This document shows, piece by piece, positions 17,507 through 25,599 of a stretch of DNA of 64,000 nucleotides. Position 1 is the first letter of the stretch. Each line of letters starts with the position of its first letter. The position numbers were made by a program, and so were the translations under genes. The notes below the pieces were generated by a model. It did not search any database, was not told the DNA's origin, and saw only the letters and a program-made list of their open reading frames with translations. The DNA is from JAEEJA01 sp036343175 (GTDB taxonomy: Bacteria; Bacillota; Clostridia; Lachnospirales; Lachnospiraceae). The DNA is taken from contig JAZASR010000004.1 in assembly GCA_036343175.1 (NCBI GenBank), positions 1 through 64,000 on the forward strand. Reading direction: 5' to 3'.

Positions 17507-18562
17507 TCACACATCCACTATCTGGTAGGCGGCAGCTTTTATCATGCGGTTCATGATCGCCATGCCAAGCCTGTCGGATTCGAAGCTTTCAGCGTAGATC
17601 TTCTGGGCACCGATGTGATCCATTTCCCGAAGGACATCGAAAACGCCTGCCGCTATCGACCCTTCAGTCTTTCGGGCTCCCACACTGTATACGTTCTTAC
17701 AAGTATAACGGTCACGATTTTCATCTGTTGTTATGACCGCTGCCCTGATGCCTTTTCTTTCACATTCTTCAGTCAGTGAGTTTATCTTCTTAACTACCTG
17801 GTCCTCATCGCCCTCTATGATCTCCATATCGCCCCTTGGCGCATAATGCCGGTATTTCATGCCAGGCGCCTTAGGCTTAAGATCCTTTAAAGGTGTACGG
17901 CTGACTACTACAGGGTCGACTTTTATCTTTCCTGTTATGCTCTCGATCATTTCCCGGGTAATATATCCAGGACGCAGGAGCATGGGTTCAGGCACGCTCA
18001 TATCGATGATAGTCGACTCCAGTCCGATGCCCACCGGGCCGGAGGCTAATATCATGTCTATCCTGCCGTCAAGATCCTCAATGACATGCTCATGCTTTGT
18101 AGGGCTTGGTCTGCCTGAAAGGTTTGCAGAAGGGGCAGCAATATATACTCCTGACCTGCGGATAAGCTCTCTTGCTACAGGATGTGAAGGCATCCTTACC
18201 GCAACTGTATCCAGACCGCCCGTTGTTTCATAAGGCACGGACTCCCTCTTTTTAAATATCATTGTCATCGGACCCGGCCAGAAGCTTTCTGCGAGCTTAT
18301 AAGCACCATCAGGTATCTCGCCTGCTATTTCTTTAAGGTCATCCATAGATGCTATATGAAGTATCAGGGGATTATCCGATGGTCTGCCCTTTGCTGCATA
18401 TATCCTTGCAGAGGCTGCCGGATTCAGTCCGTCGCCTCCAAGTCCATAAACTGTCTCTGTAGGAAATGCGACCAGACCTCCATTCTTTAATATGGCGCAT
18501 GCCTCGTCGAGTTCTTCATCCTGAAAATTCTCGGGATCTATTTTCTGTATTATCGTTTTCAT
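17507..18562 (-). CDS. sua5: threonylcarbamoyl-AMP synthase, long Sua5 type
   Basis: Makes threonylcarbamoyl-AMP from threonine, bicarbonate and ATP for the universal t6A37 tRNA modification. At 351 aa it is the long form: a YrdC domain (about 15-200; FPTETVYGLGGDG, KGRPSDNPLILH, PSANLSGRPSPT, STIIDM) and a C-terminal Sua5 domain (PGMKYRHYAPRGDM onward). ATG 18562 lies 1 nt after the stop of the GH18 gene, so translation is probably coupled; its own ribosome site is weak. The next gene in the operon carries the LMW-PTP-like/RpiB fusion, an order conserved from Bacillus ywlC-ywlE-ywlF. Confidence 0.93.
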   Translation of the reverse strand: MKTIIQKIDPENFQDEELDEACAILKNGGLVAFPTETVYGLGGDGLNPAASARIYAAKGRPSDNPLILHIASMDDLKEIAGEIPDGAYKLAESFWPGPMTMIFKKRESVPYETTGGLDTVAVRMPSHPVARELIRRSGVYIAAPSANLSGRPSPTKHEHVIEDLDGRIDMILASGPVGIGLESTIIDMSVPEPMLLRPGYITREMIESITGKIKVDPVVVSRTPLKDLKPKAPGMKYRHYAPRGDMEIIEGDEDQVVKKINSLTEECERKGIRAAVITTDENRDRYTCKNVYSVGARKTEGSIAAGVFDVLREMDHIGAQKIYAESFESDRLGMAIMNRMIKAAAYQIVDV

Positions 18563-18563
18563 G

Positions 18564-20366
18564 TTACTGATTTGCCTTTCGTATTTCGGGCCATACCTCC
18601 GGCACCTCCAGTCCAAGCTTCCAGAAGGCCATGCCTGCAGTATCTGCGTCCTTTACATATGCAAGCTTTTCCTTCATAGACTTAAGGTCCTCGATCCAGA
18701 TCGAATATTTATTGCCGTCATTGTCGGTATAGGAGCCCCAGTTCATTTTGAGTTTATCGTCCCATTTGGCATTAACTCCTGCGTTCGCAAGAACTGAAGG
18801 AGCGGTTTTCATGGAATACGCCTCACTCTTAATGCTTGTATCGCCTTCTTTGGAGCTTTCTGTCCAGAGGCGGCAATAGAACGGCAATCCTATTATTGCC
18901 TGTTCCTTTGGTACTTCATTCAGAGTATTGTCAACCGAGTCCTTTATGAATGGCATATCAGCAGTAGGACCTGCCTCATCGTCATTGGCATAGTGCTCAT
19001 CATAAGCCATGGTAACCACATAGTCGGCTGCTTCAGCCTGGGCAGCCCTGTTATAATATTCAGAACTGTCGGTAGGCGGATAATTGTCAATTGAAAGGAT
19101 GATCCCGTTATTCCGGCACATAATGCCCATCTCGCGCACAAACTGTACGAAATCATCGCCATTTTCCGCCTGAACATTCTCAAAATCGATGTTTATGCCG
19201 TCAAAGCTGTATTTAATGGCTTCTGCCATAATATTCTTCTCAAGCTTCTGACGGACAGATGTTTTTTTAAGCACATCTCCTATCTTAAAATCAGGCGCAA
19301 AGTCATCGATCAGAGGCCATACCTCCAGTCCTCTTCCATGAGCAGTACTGATGTACTCATCGGAAGCAAGATCAGTAACATCGCCCTTATCCCCTTTTAC
19401 CTGCATCCATGTAGGCGATATGACATTTATTCCCTTAGAAGAATCCAATGTTGATGAAAGTGAGGCGTTGCCGGCTGATGTAATGACCTGATGCCAGCCA
19501 AGTACTATCTTTCCGTCATGGGAAATATGAGTATATTCCTCAGGGGTATACTTATCGACGCTTACCGACTCATCCTTATAATCACGCAGGCGCTTTTCCT
19601 TCATGTATCCTATAGTGGCTTCAGGCCCCATAACCTTTATGAACCCGTTATCATCCACATGTTCATCGAGTATTACGACATTATCGCCCCTGGAAACGTC
19701 CTCGAGTATGTCACTTTTAATGCCTGCACGCCATCTTATGGCAGCCTTTCTCTTTACTTCAGCTGTCTTTATGGATGCTTTATCCGGGGTGGTGATGCAG
19801 ACCCTTGCAGGGTCCTTAAAAACTTCATAGCTGAATGAAGCGTACTGTTTGACAAAATCAATATTAATATAAGCAGTATCGCCTGATATCTTAAATATTA
19901 CAGAGCCAAAATCCTGGTCAGACTTATTTACCGTATATGCAGTCTGGTCCGGCGCAATGGTGATAAGCTTGTCAGGAGTCGTGAAAAGCAGCAGCTTCTC
20001 ATACCTGTCGAAATAGAACTTATCATTATAATCATTCTTCACGGTTTCATAATCCAGATATACTCCGTCGTCATACAGAGCTTTGATATCGGTAAGCTCG
20101 CGGTTCACTATGACTGCCGCTTCCGTACCCTGAACCTTGTAGTACTCATTCAGATCAGCCCTGGTCTTACCGGGAGAATATTTTTTATAAAGATAGATAC
20201 CGCATACAATGCCCGCTATCAGGAATATTAATATTAAGATAAAGAGCGCGGGGCCCTTTTTACCTCTTCTCTTTTTTCTTTTTCCGGCCTCTGCCTTAAA
20301 CCAGTCTTCATCCTTCCCGGCCTCAGCACTGAAGCCTCTTACCCTTCTTCCGGAGTCGTTTGCCAT
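18564..20366 (-). CDS. membrane-anchored GH18 glycoside hydrolase
   Basis: A 600 aa surface enzyme related to spore-cortex or peptidoglycan N-acetylglucosaminidases of family 18 (YaaH/SleL/YdhD-like). A basic cytoplasmic N-terminus precedes one transmembrane helix (about 38-60). Residues 65-200 are a copper-amine-oxidase-N/beta-rich stretch and 205-262 look like an SH3-type domain (GDNVVILDEHVDDNGFIKV). The GH18 barrel follows (290-598), with the DxxDxDxE signature at FDGINIDFEN and acid Glu396. AAGGAAGG precedes ATG 20366. It heads the sua5-rpiB operon. Cell-wall hydrolysis is inferred from family; no LysM domain is present. Confidence 0.85.
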   Translation of the reverse strand: MANDSGRRVRGFSAEAGKDEDWFKAEAGKRKKRRGKKGPALFILILIFLIAGIVCGIYLYKKYSPGKTRADLNEYYKVQGTEAAVIVNRELTDIKALYDDGVYLDYETVKNDYNDKFYFDRYEKLLLFTTPDKLITIAPDQTAYTVNKSDQDFGSVIFKISGDTAYINIDFVKQYASFSYEVFKDPARVCITTPDKASIKTAEVKRKAAIRWRAGIKSDILEDVSRGDNVVILDEHVDDNGFIKVMGPEATIGYMKEKRLRDYKDESVSVDKYTPEEYTHISHDGKIVLGWHQVITSAGNASLSSTLDSSKGINVISPTWMQVKGDKGDVTDLASDEYISTAHGRGLEVWPLIDDFAPDFKIGDVLKKTSVRQKLEKNIMAEAIKYSFDGINIDFENVQAENGDDFVQFVREMGIMCRNNGIILSIDNYPPTDSSEYYNRAAQAEAADYVVTMAYDEHYANDDEAGPTADMPFIKDSVDNTLNEVPKEQAIIGLPFYCRLWTESSKEGDTSIKSEAYSMKTAPSVLANAGVNAKWDDKLKMNWGSYTDNDGNKYSIWIEDLKSMKEKLAYVKDADTAGMAFWKLGLEVPEVWPEIRKANQ

Positions 20367-20408
20367 AAGGACCTTCCTTTCGAAAAATGTTTCGATATAT
20401 CATTTTCG

Positions 20409-20458
20409 ATTATACAACAAAGACTTTTTATTTTCAATTTTGTGCAAATTGCACAAAA
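20409..20458 (-). promoter_or_regulatory. promoter with a 21 bp perfect palindrome at the -35
   Basis: On the minus strand TTGAAA (20432-20437), a 17 bp spacer and perfect TATAAT (20409-20414) drive the GH18-sua5-rpiB operon. Directly abutting the -35, TTTTGTGCAA (20438-20447) and TTGCACAAAA (20449-20458) form a perfect 10-1-10 palindrome with centre A20448. The position suits an activator or a repressor. I cannot assign a known regulator to it. Confidence 0.7.
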
Positions 20459-20464
20459 GGTCTG

Positions 20465-20964
20465 AGATCATATTTTACCGGCTTTTACAAAGTCTCACCC
20501 GAAAATGATATTTAAAAATAAATTTCATGAGTTTTATGATCAACAAATATATACAAAACCCGGAGGCTTATTTCTACATCCATAAAGGCCTGTTGGCATT
20601 GTCTGCCATAATCAGGATGTTATACTTGAATAAAAGAAAAGGGAACAGACCGCATCAGAGAGGAGGAAAGAAAAAAAGCCGGAACGATACGATCTGAAAG
20701 CACATAATGCTTAATAAGCGCATGATGCCTAAGAAAAAGTTCCGGGCATGAGCTGTATCGCAAGTGATGCTGATTACCCTGAATAATAAACGGGCGGAAA
20801 AACACGCGTATCACAAATGTCTGTGTCTCCTGCCTTTATTATTTCTTTTGATACAGCTGTCGCGAAGAGCCAGAAGCTTAAAAGGAACTTAAAAGCAATA
20901 TTAACTTCCAAAAGTTCAATGAACATTTCAAAAACAGGTGCTTTAGATAAGGCACCTGTTTTTA
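20465..20964 (+). other. 500 bp block without a convincing gene; possible small RNA
   Basis: No ORF here has both a ribosome site and recognisable composition. TTGTCT (20597-20602) and TATACT (20619-20624), 16 bp apart, could be a promoter, and a strong plus-strand terminator ends the block at 20964. Between them GGAAC and GATAC (about 20680-20690) can pair with GTTCC and GTATC (about 20740-20762) in A-B-A'-B' order, a pseudoknot-like arrangement, and an imperfect 18 nt direct repeat (GCACATAATGCTTAATAA) lies at about 20700-20736. This fits a non-coding transcript of about 330 nt but is unproven. Confidence 0.3.
20929..20964 (+). terminator. strong orphan terminator
   Basis: AAAACAGGTGC (20931-20941) pairs with GCACCTGTTTT (20952-20962) and a T-run follows. 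No plus-strand gene precedes it. Confidence 0.8.
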
Positions 20965-21028
20965 TGGCCTTACTTTTTTATCAGGTCATTTCCGGTCATA
21001 AGCGTAATATTAATTTAAGAAACACTTA

Positions 21029-21057
21029 TTGACGGAAATGGCAAAGCTTTCTATAAT
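21029..21057 (+). promoter_or_regulatory. mecA promoter
   Basis: TTGACG (21029-21034), 17 bp spacer, TATAAT (21052-21057). The leader to the ATG is about 100 nt. Confidence 0.75.
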
Positions 21058-21166
21058 CTTATTAACAGTAATATAAATGTATTTACAAGTAAATTGACCG
21101 GCATATGCCGGATAAGCGACAACAGCTCACAGCCTAAATCCTTACAGTCAAAGGAAGTGACCGTTT

Positions 21167-21973
21167 ATGAAGATAGAAAAGATCAGTGATAGGCAGATAA
21201 GGTGCACCATTACAAATGATGACCTTCAGGAACGTAAGATCAAAGCCGGAGATCTTGCATACGGCAGCGAAAAACTGAAAGCTCTCTTTGAAGAGATGAT
21301 GAACCAGGCTTCCTTTGAGTTTGGCTTCGAAAGGGATTCTCTTGCGCTTATGATCGAAGCTGTCCCTATATTCCCCGATTCCCTGGTAGTGCTCATCAGC
21401 AAGATCCAGGATCCTGAAGAACTTGACAGCAGATTTTCGACATTCACTGATTCTGAAGAAATGTATGATGATTATGATGAAGATGAAGACGATGAAAGCG
21501 ATGACGAACTGTTCGAGATAAACGACAGCCTGATCTCAAATTTTGATGATTATGGTGACAAAGAAGACCTGTCCTTAAATGATGATCCGGTTTCAAATAC
21601 CGGCGATGATGACAGCTTCTTAGAGCTTTCCAGACTTATAGGAACTGAGAAGGAAGCTTCCGTTAATAATTCCAGACAGGACGTTATTAAAATATTTGAA
21701 TTCCGCGAATTAGAGGATCTGATAGCACTTTCAAGATCTCTGCTCTATGTATATAGTGGTGAAAACTCAGTATTTAAGGATCCTTCAAAGAAAAAATACT
21801 ATCTGGTGGTCCACAAGTCCGACCACACTGTACGCGAATTTTCAAAGATCTGCAGCATCATTTCAGAGTATGGCGTCCTCACTAATTCAATGTATGCCAC
21901 ACCAAGCTATTATGAAGAGCATCTGACAGCCTTTGTAGCTTCAAATGCAATACAGGTGCTGGCTTCATTGTGA
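21167..21973 (+). CDS. mecA: MecA-type adaptor protein for ClpC
   Basis: Adaptor that binds substrates through its N-terminal domain and presents them to ClpCP; in Bacillus it targets ComK. The 268 aa protein has the MecA N-terminal domain (MKIEKISDRQIRCTITNDDL; LMIEAVPIFPDSLVVLISKI, to residue 85), an acidic linker rich in Asp/Glu (95-160), and the ClpC-binding C-terminal domain (FEFRELEDLIALSR; YYLVV; EYG near the end). The length is slightly above the Bacillus protein because of the linker. AAAGGAAGTGACCG precedes the ATG. It is transcribed alone and converges on rqcP. No competence gene lies nearby. Confidence 0.92.
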   Translation: MKIEKISDRQIRCTITNDDLQERKIKAGDLAYGSEKLKALFEEMMNQASFEFGFERDSLALMIEAVPIFPDSLVVLISKIQDPEELDSRFSTFTDSEEMYDDYDEDEDDESDDELFEINDSLISNFDDYGDKEDLSLNDDPVSNTGDDDSFLELSRLIGTEKEASVNNSRQDVIKIFEFRELEDLIALSRSLLYVYSGENSVFKDPSKKKYYLVVHKSDHTVREFSKICSIISEYGVLTNSMYATPSYYEEHLTAFVASNAIQVLASL

Positions 21974-22044
21974 TAATTATTTATAAATATATCTATAAGG
22001 AATATGCATCCGGGAGAAATACCTGAATATAATATTTCAATTCA

Positions 22045-22073
22045 GACCGCTGTGATAATTCATCACAGCGGTT
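22045..22073. terminator. hairpin between mecA and rqcP
   Basis: GACCGCTGTGAT (22045-22056) pairs with ATCACAGCGGTT (22062-22073). T-tracts are weak on both sides; it overlaps the last codons of rqcP and probably serves the two convergent genes. Confidence 0.5.
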
Positions 22074-22302
22074 TATACATTTCTTTTGCCTCTTCCTTCT
22101 TCACTGTTTCATTGACGCTTAAGATCTGTGCGGTGAATTCCCTGTCGCCAAAGTTAATAGATATCTTATCTCCCGGCTTTACATCAGTTGAGGCCTTGGC
22201 AGTACGTCCATTCACCATGATCCTTCCGGCATCGCATGCTTCATTTGCAACTGTTCTTCTTTTAATGATCCTTGATACTTTTAAGAATTTGTCGAGTCTC
22301 AA
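22063..22302 (-). CDS. rqcP: S4-domain ribosome quality-control factor RqcP
   Basis: A 79 aa RNA-binding protein of the RqcP/YabO family, which works with RqcH in adding alanine tails to nascent chains on stalled 50S subunits. It is a single S4 domain: MRLDKFLKVSRIIKRRTVA, then AGRIMVNGRTAKASTDVKPGD. The start is TTG at 22302 with GGAGG 7 nt upstream; this reproduces the conserved MRLDKFLK start exactly, whereas longer in-frame options extend into the upstream terminator. It follows hup at 82 nt, separated by a terminator hairpin that probably allows partial read-through, as in Bacillus-type hup-yabO clusters. Confidence 0.92.
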   Translation of the reverse strand: MRLDKFLKVSRIIKRRTVANEACDAGRIMVNGRTAKASTDVKPGDKISINFGDREFTAQILSVNETVKKEEAKEMYKPL

Positions 22303-22314
22303 TATTATTCCTCC

Positions 22315-22352
22315 AAATAAAAAACCGCCTGTACTTAAATAGTACGGGCGGT
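22315..22352 (-). terminator. hup terminator / attenuator before rqcP
   Basis: ACCGCC and GTACT pair with AGTAC and GGCGGT (22324-22352), followed on the minus strand by six to seven T. The rqcP ribosome site begins directly after it, so it could tune hup versus rqcP expression. Confidence 0.8.
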
Positions 22353-22384
22353 CATATTCCATGTACAAAACTGTACGCGGTAAA

Positions 22385-22675
22385 TTATTTCTTCTTCTTA
22401 CCAGCGTTGACAGCATCCTTTAAGCCCTTGCCCGGCTTAAACTTTGGAGCCTTAGAAGCCTTGATCTTCATTGGCTTACCTGTAGATGGATTTCTTCCAT
22501 CTCTGGCCTTTCTTGAGATAACTTCGAAAGTACCGAAACCAACAAGCTGAATCTTGTCACCCTTCTTTAACTGATCAGTAACAACTTCTGTGAATGCCTT
22601 TAATGCCTTCTCTGAATCTTTCTTTGAAAGCTCAGTCTTTGCAGCAATAGCATCAACTAACTCTGATTTGTTCAT
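22385..22675 (-). CDS. hup: HU family DNA-binding protein
   Basis: Small nucleoid protein that bends DNA as a dimer. The 96 aa sequence is typical: MNKSELVDAIAAKTELSKKD, the GFGTFEVISRKARDGRNP arm base with the conserved RNP, and KIKASKAPKFKPGKGLKDAV, with a lysine-rich tail. The ATG at 22675 has AAGGAGGAGT upstream. The promoter TTGACA-17-TATAAA is strong, which fits an abundant protein. It is followed by rqcP. Confidence 0.97.
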   Translation of the reverse strand: MNKSELVDAIAAKTELSKKDSEKALKAFTEVVTDQLKKGDKIQLVGFGTFEVISRKARDGRNPSTGKPMKIKASKAPKFKPGKGLKDAVNAGKKKK

Positions 22676-22737
22676 TGTAAACTCCTCCTTGAAAGAATTT
22701 GATGTAATCTGGCTTGCGCCCTTCAACTACAATTACA

Positions 22738-22766
22738 TTTATACCCTTAAAATACGCGGATGTCAA
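22738..22766 (-). promoter_or_regulatory. hup promoter
   Basis: On the minus strand TTGACA (22761-22766), 17 bp spacer, TATAAA (22738-22743), about 60 nt before the start codon. Confidence 0.82.
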
Positions 22767-22804
22767 CATATTTTTACAAAAATTATATAATTATTGTGCG
22801 ATTT

Positions 22805-23425
22805 TTACGGATTTTTACAGATAATGATAGTGGAGAGTACGCTCAGGATATGATACCGTACAGAAAAAACCAGGTATTTATAGGATTTCCAGGTGATTTC
22901 TACATAGTCAAGCAATGGAAATACAAAATCTTCAGTTTCCTTAATATATCTCTTCAGTCTGTCGTCACTGAAGCCTCTCGCCATAGTAGAGACATTATTA
23001 CAGCGGTCAAGTATCTTAACTATACAGGCAATGCGGTTGTCACGCATCTTTAAGAAATAGTTCTTTTTCTGTTCATATCTTGGGATACCCTGGACTTTAA
23101 CAAATGTAAGCCGTGATACTGCTTCTCTGACTGTATCATTTACAGGGAGATCCTCAAGAGCAACTCCGCAGTCCTCACATACATCGTGCAGGATACAGGC
23201 AGCTATGACTTCATCTTCAGCAATGCCAAGGGATGCAGCATGCACTGCGACCGTAAGAGGATGAACTATATAAGGCGTTCCCTCACGGCGTTTCTGACCC
23301 TGATGCTTCTCAACAGCAAATGACAGAGCTCTCGGAGTCTCAGTGAAGCCATTTGCCAGAGAATAACGACTTATGATCTGAACAAGATCGTTCTCTGTAA
23401 AATAGTCATCGTAATGTAAGTCCAT
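22805..23425 (-). CDS. HD-domain (p)ppGpp hydrolase-like protein
   Basis: A 206 aa protein matching only the hydrolase half of RelA/SpoT enzymes, like the small alarmone hydrolases (MESH1 type). Visible motifs: AVEKHQGQKRREGTPYIVHP (about 37-56), ACILHDVCED (HD metal site, about 76-85), EDLPVNDTVREAVSRLTFVK, and DRCNN (about 138-142). No synthetase, TGS or ACT domain follows. The last 40 residues are hydrophobic and unlike the family. AGGAG lies just before ATG 23425, 17 nt after the SprA-like gene, so the two form an operon. Hydrolysis of (p)ppGpp or another nucleotide is a family-based inference. Confidence 0.8.
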   Translation of the reverse strand: MDLHYDDYFTENDLVQIISRYSLANGFTETPRALSFAVEKHQGQKRREGTPYIVHPLTVAVHAASLGIAEDEVIAACILHDVCEDCGVALEDLPVNDTVREAVSRLTFVKVQGIPRYEQKKNYFLKMRDNRIACIVKILDRCNNVSTMARGFSDDRLKRYIKETEDFVFPLLDYVEITWKSYKYLVFSVRYHILSVLSTIIICKNP

Positions 23426-23442
23426 GCCTCTCCTGTTCTTTT

Positions 23443-23994
23443 TCAGGCGTCCCCGTCAAGATTATTGCCGGCAAGAAAGCTGCCTTCAATGGTCTTTCTT
23501 CCCTGATCGTAAGGATTTGATGAATATGAAATAGTTGTGCGGGTCTCACCGCCTGAAACGTAAGCTGTACCGCACTCCGGGCAGATAGCGACCTGAAGCG
23601 ATACGGTTGCCGACAGAAGCTTTGCGCCCGGCTGGCTGCCCTCGGCAATAGCATTGCCTACATGCTCCATCTCATGTCCCATAACAGCGCCAAATGAAGC
23701 CTGAGGTGAAATATGACCCGGAGCCTTGAACGATACATTTCCTTCATCGGAGCCATCCTGGTACATACGGGTCTTACAGGTCTGGCATTCTTCCGGAGAT
23801 GACTTGTAGCCGGGCTTTACATTGTGTTTATGTTCTTTTTTATCAGCATCGGTCTTTTCAGATCCGTCAAGCTTACCTGCAGAGCCTTCTGTCTGGATGG
23901 TATTCTTCTGAGGGTCAAGACTCATATCAACAGGCCGGCCGGTAATGCCTTTGAGAAATTGATCATTCCCATTGATTCCTGATAGATCAGCCAT
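23443..23994 (-). CDS. SprA-related putative zinc metallopeptidase
   Basis: A 183 aa protein of the SprA-related family. It has a zinc-ribbon-like CQTCKTRMYQDGSDE (Cys70, Cys73), a HEMEH motif at 107-111 fitting HExxH, and a second Cys pair in CPECGTAYVSGGETRT (138, 141). The middle segment NVSFKAPGHISPQASFGAVMGHEMEHV is the best-conserved part of this family. The N-terminal 60 residues are low-complexity and charged. No signal peptide is seen. The family's substrates are unknown to me. It precedes the HD-domain gene in the same operon. Confidence 0.75.
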   Translation of the reverse strand: MADLSGINGNDQFLKGITGRPVDMSLDPQKNTIQTEGSAGKLDGSEKTDADKKEHKHNVKPGYKSSPEECQTCKTRMYQDGSDEGNVSFKAPGHISPQASFGAVMGHEMEHVGNAIAEGSQPGAKLLSATVSLQVAICPECGTAYVSGGETRTTISYSSNPYDQGRKTIEGSFLAGNNLDGDA

Positions 23995-24205
23995 AAGAAA
24001 ACACCTCCTTTAAGCATATACATTTGATGCGATATATGAAAAAAAGATCCTGCGATCAATGCAGCACAATGATCTGCCGATCGATATACTTATGTAAATA
24101 TTAGCACAGAAAGGCCGGTATTACAAGGCAGACTTTACATCGATATTACATTGGCGCCCCTTCTTAAGTCAGCTGCCTCTAAAATAGATTCTCCGGGAAA
24201 AGTCG

Positions 24206-25324
24206 TCAGCAAAGCTCCCTTTCAGCCACGTCAAGTGCGCTGCGGATGACCCTGTCCATATCGTAGTATCTGTACTCGCCGAGCCTGCCGCCGAAGATCA
24301 CATTCTTCTCACTCTCTGCCTTTTTTTTGTACTTTTCATATAGTGCAGAATTCTCATCATCATTGACAGGATAATATGGCTCCATGCCAGGATTCCACTC
24401 CGACGAGTATTCCCGGCTGATGACCGTCTTTGGCAGATCATTGCCATATTGATCCTTACCGAACTCGAACCACTTATGCTCAATGATCCTGGTCCATGGA
24501 GTATCACTGTCTGTGTAGTTTACAGCCGCATTGCCCTGAAAATTAGGCTTATCAAGCACCTCTGTCTCAAATCTTACAGAACGGTACTGTAAGGCACCAA
24601 ACTCGTAATCGAAATACTCATCTATCGGACCTGTGAAAATTATCTTTTCTGCCAGGCGGGAAAGATCGCCGCGGTCTTTAAGAAAATCTGTTCCGGTCTT
24701 TACTTCTATTCCATCAAGCATATTCTTAACGAGCTTTGTATAACCGCCTTCGGGAATGCCCTGAAAAAGAGCATTGAAGTAATTATTATCGAATGTAAAT
24801 CTTACAGGAAGTCTTTTAATGATGAAAGAGGGAAGCTCCGTGCACTTCCTTCCCCACTGCTTCTCAGTATATCCCCTGATAAGCTTTTCATAAATATCAG
24901 TACCCACAAGTGAGATAGCCTGTTCCTCAAGGTTATGAGGCTCTTTGATGCCGGCAGCATTTTTCTGCTCTTCGATCTTAGCCGCTGCCTCCTCAGGAGT
25001 TACGACTCCCCACATTTTATTAAATGTATACATATTGAAAGGAAGTGAATAAAGCTCGCCCTTGTAGTTGGCAACCGGTGAATTTGTAAACCTGTTGAAA
25101 GAAGCATATTTATTTACATATTCCCAGACACCCTTATCGTTGGTATGGAATATGTGAGCACCGTACTTATGGACATTGATGCCCTCGACCCTTTCAGTAT
25201 ATACGTTTCCTGCAATATGGTCCCTGCGGTCTATCACAAAGACCTTTTTTCCTTTATTTGCAGCTTCGCGGGCAAAGACTGCCCCATAAAGGCCTGCACC
25301 CACTACCAGATAATCGTATTTCAT
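24206..25324 (-). CDS. glf: UDP-galactopyranose mutase
   Basis: FAD enzyme converting UDP-galactopyranose to UDP-galactofuranose for surface polysaccharides. The 372 aa protein starts MKYDYLVVGAGLYGAVFA, the FAD-binding glycine motif, and contains NVYTERVEGINVHKYGAHIFHT and GYTEKQWGRKCTELP, both diagnostic, with TGPIDEYFDYEFGALQYRS in the second half. ATG 25324 has GGGAG upstream; a longer in-frame start adds 19 unrelated residues. It is isolated from any glycosyltransferase cluster in this window. The galactose genes at 47-50 kb could feed its substrate pool. Confidence 0.95.
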   Translation of the reverse strand: MKYDYLVVGAGLYGAVFAREAANKGKKVFVIDRRDHIAGNVYTERVEGINVHKYGAHIFHTNDKGVWEYVNKYASFNRFTNSPVANYKGELYSLPFNMYTFNKMWGVVTPEEAAAKIEEQKNAAGIKEPHNLEEQAISLVGTDIYEKLIRGYTEKQWGRKCTELPSFIIKRLPVRFTFDNNYFNALFQGIPEGGYTKLVKNMLDGIEVKTGTDFLKDRGDLSRLAEKIIFTGPIDEYFDYEFGALQYRSVRFETEVLDKPNFQGNAAVNYTDSDTPWTRIIEHKWFEFGKDQYGNDLPKTVISREYSSEWNPGMEPYYPVNDDENSALYEKYKKKAESEKNVIFGGRLGEYRYYDMDRVIRSALDVAERELC

Positions 25325-25528
25325 GTTTTTTCTCCCTGCCTTTTTAGTATTATCGGATCCCTGCTCTTGAAAAGCTATCATCCGGACCTTTTGCTTCTGA
25401 TATCAGATCCCTGCTTCGTACAGCAGATATATGCTTTCACGGCCGATGATAGATGATATAAGAAACGCCGCAAAGTATAAAAATATATTATCACACATAC
25501 GATCCTCTCTTCAATTCCCAGATTAATA

Positions 25529-25557
25529 TTGAAAAATATCGTGAAAATATATAAAAT
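25529..25557 (+). promoter_or_regulatory. promoter of the acetyltransferase gene
   Basis: TTGAAA (25529-25534), 17 bp spacer, TAAAAT (25552-25557). Confidence 0.6.
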
Positions 25558-25599
25558 ATCATAAGTGCCGGTTATCGGCGACAGACAGTGCAATTCAAT

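Noticed and set aside
20817..21032. 71-codon plus-strand frame before mecA
   Set aside because: No ribosome site, and a strong terminator hairpin lies inside the frame.
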